Of a DNA stretch of 64,000 bases, positions 27,472-35,683 are shown piece after piece. The stretch is from Flavobacterium sp. LC2016-01 (lineage in GTDB: Bacteria; Bacteroidota; Bacteroidia; Flavobacteriales; Flavobacteriaceae), in the NCBI RefSeq assembly GCF_009711135.1, contig NZ_WMIC01000009.1, forward strand, positions 160,092 to 224,091, given 5' to 3'. Both the position numbers and the translations under genes were made by a program. Each line of letters begins with the position of its first letter. The first letter of the stretch is position 1. Under the pieces are notes generated by a model. The model saw only the letters and a list, made by a program, of their open reading frames with translations. It ran no database searches and was not told where the DNA came from.

Positions 27472-28212
27472 ATGGGAAAGTGGAATTATTGGACAGAAAG
27501 GAGTTACTATCACGCTGAATTAAGAGATAGGGCAAAAGGGCTTAAAAGTGAAATGGAAGCTGCTAAACAAATTTCACAACTGGTATTTCACAAAGCAAAG
27601 AGTCATAATTCTATACTTGATGCAGGTTGCGGTACAGGACATTTTATTTTAAGTCTTGAAAAAAAAATAGAAAATGATTTTAAGTATTTAGGCGTTGATA
27701 TTACAGAGCAACATATAATTGATGCCATTGAGATATTTAAAGAGAATGAGAATTATCAATTTAAGTTAGGTGATATTAGAAACTTAGAAATTGAAGATAA
27801 AAGCTTTGAAGTGTCAATCTGCTCAAATACAATTCCTCATATTCCTCAAATTGAAAAAGCAATTAATGAACTTATTCGAGTTACAAAGAATGACGTTTTT
27901 ATTAGGATGTTAGTGGGTGATGAGGTTCTAATAACCAAAAAAGCACTATCAAATAATTTTGATGAAAATGGAGAGCCAGAATCTTTCATGTATATTAATA
28001 TTTATGACGAAAATTATTTAAAGAATATCATTGGGGATAAAGGTCAATTAGTTATTTATGACGATGAATTTGATGAAGAGGCCATAATGAAGCATTTCAA
28101 TGAACACAAGAATATTGCTGGTAAAAATATTGCCACCCGAATCGTTGAAGGAAACCAATTCAAAGGATATTTAATGTTGCCTTGGAAAATAGTTCATATA
28201 AAATTGTATTAA
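27472..28212 (+). CDS. Class I SAM-dependent methyltransferase
   Basis: A 246-residue methyltransferase from ATG 27472 (a TTG 15 bases earlier would add only five residues, mostly Lys). The SAM site is ILDAGCGTGHFILSL, followed by YLGVDITEQHI and LGDIRNLEIEDKSFEV, then CSNTIPHIP as motif IV. Such enzymes methylate sugars in O-antigen loci. Because the Wzt here has a C-terminal domain of the kind that reads a chain-end mark, this gene is a candidate for a terminal methylation step; that is inference. Confidence 0.78.
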   Translation: MGKWNYWTERSYYHAELRDRAKGLKSEMEAAKQISQLVFHKAKSHNSILDAGCGTGHFILSLEKKIENDFKYLGVDITEQHIIDAIEIFKENENYQFKLGDIRNLEIEDKSFEVSICSNTIPHIPQIEKAINELIRVTKNDVFIRMLVGDEVLITKKALSNNFDENGEPESFMYINIYDENYLKNIIGDKGQLVIYDDEFDEEAIMKHFNEHKNIAGKNIATRIVEGNQFKGYLMLPWKIVHIKLY

Positions 28213-28389
28213 TTGATCTTAATCTAATATTGTATCAGAAACAAAACTTTGCTGCAAATTTTAAGAACAAATGATTTTTTGTTTTGCGAAATCTTAAAGT
28301 ATAGACATATTAAAAAGTAGTAATGGAATTTGGTGAGCTTCTTAAAAAGAAAGGTAAGCCACCGAAATAGAATAAATGATTTAAAAAAA

Positions 28390-29787
28390 ATGAAAAAATT
28401 AGGAATTGTAATCACAGATGGAGTAGGATTCAGAAATTTTATAATGAGTGATTTTATTAAAGAAGCTTCTTCACAATTTGACAAGATTATTATTTATTCA
28501 GGACTGCCTAAAAATTGTTATACTGATTTTAATGGGTTGGATGTTGAAATCAAAGAACTGCCTGTTTTTACAGAAGGTAAAGGCACATGGTTTTTTAGAA
28601 AATGGAAAGAATTAGCTCATTTGCAACTTCATAAGGGGTTTTACGGAATGAAAGATAATCTTGTTACTGGTTATCCTAAGAACAATTCTATTCGTTCTTT
28701 ATTGATAAAAATGTTGCACTTTTTTACGCGATATGTAAATTCAGATAAAAGCATTTTGTTTGCTGAAAAAATGCAGTTTTTAACTTTTTCAAAAAATAAA
28801 ATTACAAAAGAATATATTGACTTACTTAAAAAAGACAAACCTTCTTATGTGTTTTTTACGCATCAACGACCTCCATATTTAGCCCCTTTTTTATATGCCA
28901 CAATTAAATCCAAAATTCCTGTAAGTACATTTATTTTCAGTTGGGATAACTTGGCTTCTAAAGGTCGAATGTTAGGAACATTTGATTGTTTTCTGGTTTG
29001 GAGCCAATTAATGAAAAACGAATTGCTTTACTTTTATCCAAATGTAAAAAGTGAAAACGTACATATTGTGGGAACACCTCAATTTGAACCATACGTTTTG
29101 GACAAATATAAGTCATCAAAAGAAGATTTTATCTCAAAATTTAAATTAGATTCATCTAAAAAAATAATCAGCTACAGTTGTGCTGATGTTTCAATTGGTT
29201 CAAACGATCCTTTAGTTATTAAATCTATTGCCGAGGCTATTCGAAATAATGAAATTAAAGTTGATGTGCAGCTTTTGGTTAGAACTTCGCCAGCAGAGGA
29301 TGACAGTAGGTTTAAAGCTATTCGTGATGAATTTCCGGAAATTATGTGGAATGTCCCAAAATGGGTTTTGACCAGAGAAAATCATCAGGAAAGCTGGTCT
29401 CAAAGGATTCCAAGTCAAGAAGATATTGCAGATTTGAGGGCATTGTTGGAAAACGCAGATTTGAATATCAATATGTGCTCAACTATGAGTTTAGATTCTA
29501 TGTTTTTTGATAAACCGGTTATAAATACTGTTTTTGGAAATTTAGAAAACGGGCTGTATAACGACCAAAGATTTTTAAATTATGTTCATTACAAAAAAGT
29601 AATTGACGGAAATGCTGTGACAATTGCCAAAGATAAAAAAGAACTTATTGATCAAATTAATCAGGCATTGGAAAATCCTGAGGAAAGAAAACAAGAAAGA
29701 ATTGAAATGATTAATTTGCAAATAGGGCAGAGTCTCGAAGGAACCAGCAAAAGAATCGCTACAACTTTAGCATCATTCAATGACTAA
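28390..29787 (+). CDS. Putative GT-B transferase of surface-carbohydrate type, unassigned
   Basis: A 465-residue protein when started at ATG 28390 (MKKLGIVITDGVGFRNF); an in-frame GTG at 28330 would add 20 basic residues with no family look. STFIFSWDNLASKGRML, FLVWSQLMKNELLYFYP and VHIVGTPQFEPY are the layout of GT-B-like enzymes found in Bacteroidota polysaccharide clusters, and NADLNINMCSTMSLDSMFF resembles the donor site of glycerophosphate/Kdo-type transferases. No exact function is known to me. Confidence 0.6.
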   Translation: MKKLGIVITDGVGFRNFIMSDFIKEASSQFDKIIIYSGLPKNCYTDFNGLDVEIKELPVFTEGKGTWFFRKWKELAHLQLHKGFYGMKDNLVTGYPKNNSIRSLLIKMLHFFTRYVNSDKSILFAEKMQFLTFSKNKITKEYIDLLKKDKPSYVFFTHQRPPYLAPFLYATIKSKIPVSTFIFSWDNLASKGRMLGTFDCFLVWSQLMKNELLYFYPNVKSENVHIVGTPQFEPYVLDKYKSSKEDFISKFKLDSSKKIISYSCADVSIGSNDPLVIKSIAEAIRNNEIKVDVQLLVRTSPAEDDSRFKAIRDEFPEIMWNVPKWVLTRENHQESWSQRIPSQEDIADLRALLENADLNINMCSTMSLDSMFFDKPVINTVFGNLENGLYNDQRFLNYVHYKKVIDGNAVTIAKDKKELIDQINQALENPEERKQERIEMINLQIGQSLEGTSKRIATTLASFND

Positions 29788-30022
29788 AAAAATAGCAATT
29801 ACCTGCAATTATCAATTACTTCCAGAACAAGTAGGAGGAATGGATCATTTTTTCTAAAATTTTGATCAAAAATGCAAAGAAAATGGTGTTAATATAGATT
29901 GTTTTTTTCGTAACAAATCGAATAATAGAAATAATTCTGATTTGGCTATTAACTGTAATGACACAGAAAATATTGAAAACTATTTTCTTTATTTCACAAT
30001 CAAGATAAAAAGAAATGACTAA
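29780..30022 (+). pseudogene. Degraded N-terminal fragment of a GT4 gene, paralogous to the one at 31108
   Basis: ATG 29780 overlaps the previous stop and opens a frame that reads CNYQLLPEQVGGMDHFF, then TAA at 29855, then NFDQKCKENGVNID and so on to a stop at 30020. The gene at 31108 begins with CNYQLLPERVGGMDHFFWSF, DKKCKENNIEVD. The match is strong at the DNA level for the first 50 codons or so and fades by about codon 75, after which the copy is missing. The stop replaces the Trp codon TGG. The fragment sits just before the acyltransferase gene at 30039. Confidence 0.88.
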
Positions 30023-30038
30023 AAATTTTGTTTAAATT

Positions 30039-31115
30039 ATGATGGATTCAAAGATTTTAATGTCTAATAATAGAATAACTATTCTGGACGGCTTTAGGAC
30101 ATTAGCAATTATATCAGTTCTTTTATATCATTATTTTTATCGTTGGAATGATCCTATTTATCCTTATTTTGGAGGAGACAATTTTCATTATGGATTTAAA
30201 GGAGTTCCTTTTTTCTTTATGATAAGTGGTTTTGTTATTTTTTACTCATTAGAAAATACTTCTGATTTTGTCTCTTTTTGGAAAAAAAGATTTATTCGTT
30301 TATTTCCTTCAATGTTTATTGCTTCAATTATAACTTTTATTTTCTTACTAATCTTTGACTACAATAATATTTTTGCCGACAGTAATCATTTTCGAAACTT
30401 AATTACAAGTTTTACTTTTTTACCTCCTAATTTGTTTGACTTGATCTTTGGAACCAAAAATCATTTTAGTTATCTAAATTATTCCTATTGGAGCTTATGG
30501 CCCGAAATTCAATTTTATTTTTTGTCAAGTGCAATTTATTTTTTTGATAAATTTAATTTTAAGAGAAACTATATTGTTGCTTGTTTTTTGTTACTAGGCA
30601 TTTTTTATTTGGCTAACTTTTATAATTTAAATCAAATTAAATACGTTGAAAAAAGCATCAATTTATTTAATCTTATAAAGCATTTGCCTTTTTTTCTTGC
30701 GGGGTCCTTATTTTATATGCTTTATAAAAATAAGAATTCATATAAGGACCTTTTTTTCATAGTTATCACTTTTATTTTAATTAATTTTTCTCTGTCAATG
30801 GTAGAGTTAATCGCTACTTTAATTATGTATAGTTTGTTTTTTTGTTTTATATACTATCCAAAATTAATAGGGTTTTTAGATAATAAGATTTTTATAAATA
30901 TTGGGATATCCTCCTATTTTTTGTATTTAATACACGAATATATAGGAGTTGTTTGGATACGAAATATCGTTACTTGCTTTTATCCATACAGTTTTATAGC
31001 GCCGGTTCTCATTATTATTTTAATGACAATTTTTAGTGTATTGTATACCATTAAAGTAGAGATGAAAATAGCAAAAAAATTAAACAACTATCTATTTCAA
31101 AAAAAGAATGATTAA
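30039..31115 (+). CDS. Acyltransferase-3 family membrane protein (OafA-like)
   Basis: A 358-residue protein with about ten membrane segments. The N-terminus has ILDGFRTLAIISVLLYHYF, with the His expected in acyltransferase-3 enzymes, and KGVPFFFMISGFVIFYSL and SYWSLWPEIQFYF later. The family O-acetylates sugars in the membrane. It overlaps the next gene by eight bases and is bracketed by a broken and an intact copy of the same GT4 start, which suggests it arrived with a recombination event. Confidence 0.87.
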   Translation: MMDSKILMSNNRITILDGFRTLAIISVLLYHYFYRWNDPIYPYFGGDNFHYGFKGVPFFFMISGFVIFYSLENTSDFVSFWKKRFIRLFPSMFIASIITFIFLLIFDYNNIFADSNHFRNLITSFTFLPPNLFDLIFGTKNHFSYLNYSYWSLWPEIQFYFLSSAIYFFDKFNFKRNYIVACFLLLGIFYLANFYNLNQIKYVEKSINLFNLIKHLPFFLAGSLFYMLYKNKNSYKDLFFIVITFILINFSLSMVELIATLIMYSLFFCFIYYPKLIGFLDNKIFINIGISSYFLYLIHEYIGVVWIRNIVTCFYPYSFIAPVLIIILMTIFSVLYTIKVEMKIAKKLNNYLFQKKND

Positions 31116-32178
31116 AATAGCTATAATCTGCAATTATCAATTACTTCCAGAACGAGTTGGAGGTATGGATCATTTTTTTTGGAGTTTTGATAAAAAATGC
31201 AAAGAAAATAATATTGAAGTTGACTGGTTTTTTCCAAATAGCTCAAATCATGGGAATTATTCAGAATTGAAAATTTGCAGTTCTGAAACTAATGTAGAAA
31301 ATGGTTTTCTAACGTTTCTTGAACAGAATAAAGAGCAGTATTCTCACATTATTACTCATTTCGTTGAATTATGCACTCCTTTTTTTAAAAAAGTAAAACA
31401 ACTTTCTACTGCAGAAATTATTGCCATCGATCATAATCCGAGACCTTTGAACGGATATTCATTTAAGAAAAGAATAAATAAAAAACTCAAAGGATTACTT
31501 TTTTCAAAATATATAAATCTGTTTATTGGAGTATCTGATTATACAGTAAATGAGATTTTAAAAGATTTTGGTTCACGTTTAAAATCTAAAACTAAGACAA
31601 TTTATAATGGAGTAGTTATAGATAAAATTTTAGTTCGAGAGAACAGAAATGTTTCTAAGCCAACTTTTTTAGTTGCCTCGCATCTTAGAGAATCAAAAGG
31701 AATACAAGATTTAATTGAATCGGTTTCGTTTCTTTCAAATGAAATAAAAGAAGAAATAAAGATTGATATTTATGGCGATGGACCTTATAAAAATCAATTA
31801 ACAGAGAAAATTGAAGAATATTCACTTCAAAATTGTTTCTGTTTTAAAGGAAGCAAACCTAATCTGAATGAGATTTTTTTTCAATACGATTATATGCTTC
31901 AGCCTACGCACATGGAATGTTTCAGTTTGTCTATTTTAGAAAGTCTTGCAGCAAATGTTCCTGTTGTAACTACTAATGTTGGAGGGAATGCTGAGGTTAT
32001 AAAAAATGCCGATAACGGATATATTTTTGAAGCAAAAGATATAAAGGCCTTAAGTCAAATTCTTGAAGATATTTATTTAGGAAACAAAAAGATATCGATT
32101 AATACGAGGGAATTAATTTGCAATTCCTTTTCTTTGCCGAAAATGGTAAATGACCATTTTGACCTGCTTTACAAATAG
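31108..32178 (+). CDS. Family 4 glycosyltransferase
   Basis: A 356-residue GT-B enzyme: AIICNYQLLPERVGGMDHFF at the N-terminus, IYNGVVIDKI, ASHLRESKGIQDLIES, DIYGDGPYKNQL and ECFSLSILESLAANVPVVT (EX7E). It is the intact relative of the fragment at 29780. Donor unknown. Confidence 0.87.
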   Translation: MIKIAIICNYQLLPERVGGMDHFFWSFDKKCKENNIEVDWFFPNSSNHGNYSELKICSSETNVENGFLTFLEQNKEQYSHIITHFVELCTPFFKKVKQLSTAEIIAIDHNPRPLNGYSFKKRINKKLKGLLFSKYINLFIGVSDYTVNEILKDFGSRLKSKTKTIYNGVVIDKILVRENRNVSKPTFLVASHLRESKGIQDLIESVSFLSNEIKEEIKIDIYGDGPYKNQLTEKIEEYSLQNCFCFKGSKPNLNEIFFQYDYMLQPTHMECFSLSILESLAANVPVVTTNVGGNAEVIKNADNGYIFEAKDIKALSQILEDIYLGNKKISINTRELICNSFSLPKMVNDHFDLLYK

Positions 32179-32206
32179 ATAAGTTTACAATTTTATAAAT
32201 ACATAA

Positions 32207-33640
32207 ATGTTTTTTAACTCATTAGCATTTGCTATTTTCTTGCCAATCGTTTTTTTCTTGTATTGGTTTGTCTTTAATAAAACTAAAAGCACACAAAATG
32301 CTTTATTAATCATAGCGAGTTATTATTTTTATTCTTGCTGGGATTGGAGATTTTTGTTTTTGCTAGTTTTTTCAACATTTCTAGATTATTATACAGGAAT
32401 CCAGATTGAAAAAGGAAAATCTGAAAACAGTCGTAAATTTTGGTTTTGGCTAAGTATTATAGTAAATCTTGGGTTTTTAGGTATTTTTAAATATTACAAC
32501 TTTTTTGCCGCTTCTTTTTCAGAATTGCTAAATACAATTGGATTTAAGGCGAGTCCAATTTTACTTAAAGTTATTCTTCCTGTCGGAATTTCATTCTATA
32601 CTTTTCACGGACTCTCATATGTTATAGATATTTATTACAAACGAATTAAAGCCGAATACAATTTTGTTGATTATTCTCTTTTTGTGAGTTATTTTCCACT
32701 TTTGGTGGCGGGTCCAATAGAAAGAGCAACACATTTGCTTCCTCAGGTAAAAGTAAAACGAGAGTTTGATTTTCAAACTGCAAAAGAGGGTGTATATCAA
32801 ATTATTTGGGGTTTAGTCAAAAAAGTTGTTATTGCAGACACCTGCGCAACTTATGCTAACGCTATTTTTGATAATTATACCGGAATGAATTCATTTTCAT
32901 TAATTCTAGGTGCTGTTTATTTTGCGTTTCAAATTTATGGAGATTTTTCAGGTTACTCTGATATTGCTTTAGGAGTTTCAAAACTGTTTGGTTTAGATTT
33001 ATTGCGAAATTTCAATTATCCTTATTTTTCAAGAGATATCGCAGAGTTTTGGCGCCGCTGGCATATTTCGCTTTCATCTTGGTTTCGTGATTATTTATAT
33101 ATTCCATTAGGAGGAAGCAAAGGTGGACTTTGGATGAAAATCAGAAATACATTTATTATTTTCCTGGTAAGCGGATTTTGGCATGGAGCCAATTGGACTT
33201 ACGTAGTTTGGGGATTTATAAACGCTATTTATTTTTTACCATTGCTTTTATCAAATAGCAATCGAAACAATATGGATGCTATTCAATTAAAATTTGATTT
33301 TGATTCGGTAAAAGTAATAATGAGTATTTTATATACTTTTTTACTGACTTGTGCCGCTTGGATTTTTTTTAGAGCCAAAACAATCACTGATGCAGTTCTG
33401 TATATAAAAAGAATTTTTTCAAATAGAGACTTTAGTTTTCAATATTTAGAAAATGAACGTTACAGCTATGAATTATTAGGAATGATTGGCTTATTTGTTT
33501 TGATCGAATGGAATAATCGAAACAAGGTAGAACCGATTTCAGGAAAAAGAAGTCTATTGAAGTTAGCTTTGGCGATAACAGCGATTATGGCTTTCGGAAC
33601 TTTTTCAGATTATAAGGAATTTATATATTTTCAGTTTTAA
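32207..33640 (+). CDS. MBOAT-family O-acyltransferase (AlgI-like)
   Basis: A 477-residue membrane protein of about twelve segments. The MBOAT core is clear: YGDFSGYSDIALGVSKLFG, FWRRWHISLSSWFRDYLYIP, and SGFWHGANWTYVVWG with the catalytic His. AlgI-type proteins pass acetyl groups across the inner membrane for O-acetylation of periplasmic glycans, working with an SGNH-fold partner. The next gene, one base overlapping, is such a partner. Confidence 0.92.
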   Translation: MFFNSLAFAIFLPIVFFLYWFVFNKTKSTQNALLIIASYYFYSCWDWRFLFLLVFSTFLDYYTGIQIEKGKSENSRKFWFWLSIIVNLGFLGIFKYYNFFAASFSELLNTIGFKASPILLKVILPVGISFYTFHGLSYVIDIYYKRIKAEYNFVDYSLFVSYFPLLVAGPIERATHLLPQVKVKREFDFQTAKEGVYQIIWGLVKKVVIADTCATYANAIFDNYTGMNSFSLILGAVYFAFQIYGDFSGYSDIALGVSKLFGLDLLRNFNYPYFSRDIAEFWRRWHISLSSWFRDYLYIPLGGSKGGLWMKIRNTFIIFLVSGFWHGANWTYVVWGFINAIYFLPLLLSNSNRNNMDAIQLKFDFDSVKVIMSILYTFLLTCAAWIFFRAKTITDAVLYIKRIFSNRDFSFQYLENERYSYELLGMIGLFVLIEWNNRNKVEPISGKRSLLKLALAITAIMAFGTFSDYKEFIYFQF

Positions 33641-34521
33641 TGAAGAATTTTTTAATTTATATCGCCAAAATTTTAGCTTTAGTGATTTTGATTGCTATAG
33701 CATTAGATGGAATTTATACTTATATTTTTCTGCAATCTAAAAATAGAGGAAAAATCGAAACCGTTATTAATTCAAGTGCGCAAAATTATGATGTTGTGAT
33801 TTTAGGTTCTTCAAGAGCAAATAATCATTTCGTGTCACAGATGTTTGAAGATCAAGGATTAAAAACTTTTAATTATGGAATGAGCGGCAGCCATTTATTT
33901 GAAGCGTCGTTAATGTTGAAATTAATGATCGAAAGAAAGTATGTAATAAAAAACGTAATTCTTGAAACCGATTTAAATCTGTCTAATGAACATACGGCTG
34001 ATGGTATTTCGGCTCTTTTTCTGCCATATATTCATAATTCTAATATCATTAAAGATCATTTTTCAGGTCAAGAAAATTTCAATGAATTATATTATATTCC
34101 TTTTTATCGATATATTAAATATGAAACAAAAATTGGAGTTAGAGAAACATTTTTCACGGCAATTCATAAAAAAACCAATAAACTGGATAATCTAGGATAT
34201 TACCCTTTAGAAAAACATAAAAATGGTAATATGAAAAATAATCTTGTCAATTTAAATCCACTTCCGCACAATAAATATTACGAAGAAATCAAAAGTATTT
34301 GCAAAACAAACAATATCAATTTTATCGCTGTAATGACGCCAATGTGCGAAAATGTAGTAGGGATGAATTATTTCGATAAGGTTAAAAAAGCATATCCGGA
34401 AATACATAATTATGAAAATGTAGTAACTGAGGATAAATATTTTTCTTCATGCGGACATATGACAGATACTGGAGCAAAATTGTTTACAGCCAAAATTTTA
34501 AAAGATTTTTTCAATAAATAA
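33640..34521 (+). CDS. SGNH-hydrolase-like partner of the MBOAT protein
   Basis: A 293-residue protein with one N-terminal membrane anchor (residues 5-27) and a periplasmic domain. VVILGSSRANNHF has the Ser of block I, and CGHMTDTGAKLFT near the C-terminus holds the His of block V. This is the layout of AlgJ/AlgX- or DltD-like proteins that place the acetyl group on the glycan. It shares one base with the MBOAT gene (TAATG), so the pair is coupled. The hydrolase motif is not complete enough to say whether it is active alone. Confidence 0.78.
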   Translation: MKNFLIYIAKILALVILIAIALDGIYTYIFLQSKNRGKIETVINSSAQNYDVVILGSSRANNHFVSQMFEDQGLKTFNYGMSGSHLFEASLMLKLMIERKYVIKNVILETDLNLSNEHTADGISALFLPYIHNSNIIKDHFSGQENFNELYYIPFYRYIKYETKIGVRETFFTAIHKKTNKLDNLGYYPLEKHKNGNMKNNLVNLNPLPHNKYYEEIKSICKTNNINFIAVMTPMCENVVGMNYFDKVKKAYPEIHNYENVVTEDKYFSSCGHMTDTGAKLFTAKILKDFFNK

Positions 34522-34525
34522 AAAG

Positions 34526-35671
34526 ATGAAAATAGCTTTTTTAACACCAGAATACCCAAACCCTAAAACCGGCAATTCTGGAGGTATTGGCACCAGCATA
34601 AAGAATTTAGCAATAGGACTTTTAGCGGAAGGAATTTCTGTGCGTGTACTTGTTTATGCTCAAAAAGAAGATGCTGTTTTTGAAGACAATGGAATTATTA
34701 TTCAACAAATAAAAAATATTAAGTTCAAAGGATTTTCTTGGATATTAACAAGAAAAAAAATTGAGCGAATAATTAATGAATTATATTCTAATAAAGAAAT
34801 TGATTTAGTAGAAGCAGCAGACTGGACAGGAATTACATCATTCATACAACCAGATAATTGCCCTGTAATTATAAGACTGCATGGGTCTGATACTTACTTT
34901 TGTCATTTAGACAATCGTCCTGTAAAATGGATAAATAAGTTTCATGAAAAAAGAGCAATTCAAAAAGCAGATGGTTTATTGGCTGTAAGTAAATTTACTG
35001 CAGATAAAACGAATGCTGTTTTTGGATTAAATAAAAAGTTTGAAATAATTCCAAATCTTATTAATACTGAATTGTTTAAAAAAGATGATTCAGATAAGCA
35101 GTCAAAACAAAATATCTTATATTTCGGAAGTCTTATTCGAAAAAAAGGACTTTTAGAATTGCCTTTGATTTTTAATAAGGTCATTGAAAAAAATCCTGAT
35201 GCAAAGTTAATTTTGATAGGTAAAGATGTTTCAGATATTGTATCTGGAAATTCATCTACTTGGAAAATGATGCAGCATCTTTTTTCTGAACCGGCATTAA
35301 AAAATGTAGAATATCTTGGAAGTGTTCCGTACGAAGAAATAAAACAAAAAATTCAGGAATCAAAAATATGTGTCTTTCCTTCTTTTGCAGAAGCTTTTCC
35401 AGTTTCTTGGTTAGAAGCAATGGCAATGGAAAAACCAATTGTGGCTTCAAATATTGGCTGGGCAAATGAAATGATAGATGAAGGAAAAAATGGATTTTTA
35501 GTTTACCCAAAAGATCATGATTTGTATGCTCAAAGAATTATTGCGTTTTTAGACAATGAAAAACTTTGTTCTGAATTAGGAAAAGCGGCAAGGAAAAAAG
35601 TTCAAGAAGTTTTTGATATAAAAGTTCTGGCAAAAAGAAATATTGAGTTTTATAAAAAAATGAAAGTATAA
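34526..35671 (+). CDS. Family 4 glycosyltransferase
   Basis: A 381-residue GT-B enzyme. MKIAFLTPEYPNPKTGNSGG is the usual glycine-rich start, followed by RLHGSDTYF, VIPNLINTELF, YFGSLIRKKGLLELP and AEAFPVSWLEAMAMEKPIV (EX7E). Four bases separate it from the SGNH gene. Confidence 0.89.
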   Translation: MKIAFLTPEYPNPKTGNSGGIGTSIKNLAIGLLAEGISVRVLVYAQKEDAVFEDNGIIIQQIKNIKFKGFSWILTRKKIERIINELYSNKEIDLVEAADWTGITSFIQPDNCPVIIRLHGSDTYFCHLDNRPVKWINKFHEKRAIQKADGLLAVSKFTADKTNAVFGLNKKFEIIPNLINTELFKKDDSDKQSKQNILYFGSLIRKKGLLELPLIFNKVIEKNPDAKLILIGKDVSDIVSGNSSTWKMMQHLFSEPALKNVEYLGSVPYEEIKQKIQESKICVFPSFAEAFPVSWLEAMAMEKPIVASNIGWANEMIDEGKNGFLVYPKDHDLYAQRIIAFLDNEKLCSELGKAARKKVQEVFDIKVLAKRNIEFYKKMKV

Positions 35672-35683
35672 TTAACATTAATA

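Noticed and set aside
28323..28370. A 15-codon frame before the 28390 gene
   Set aside because: Too short, no recognisable pattern, and no sign of attenuator-type repeats or hairpin.
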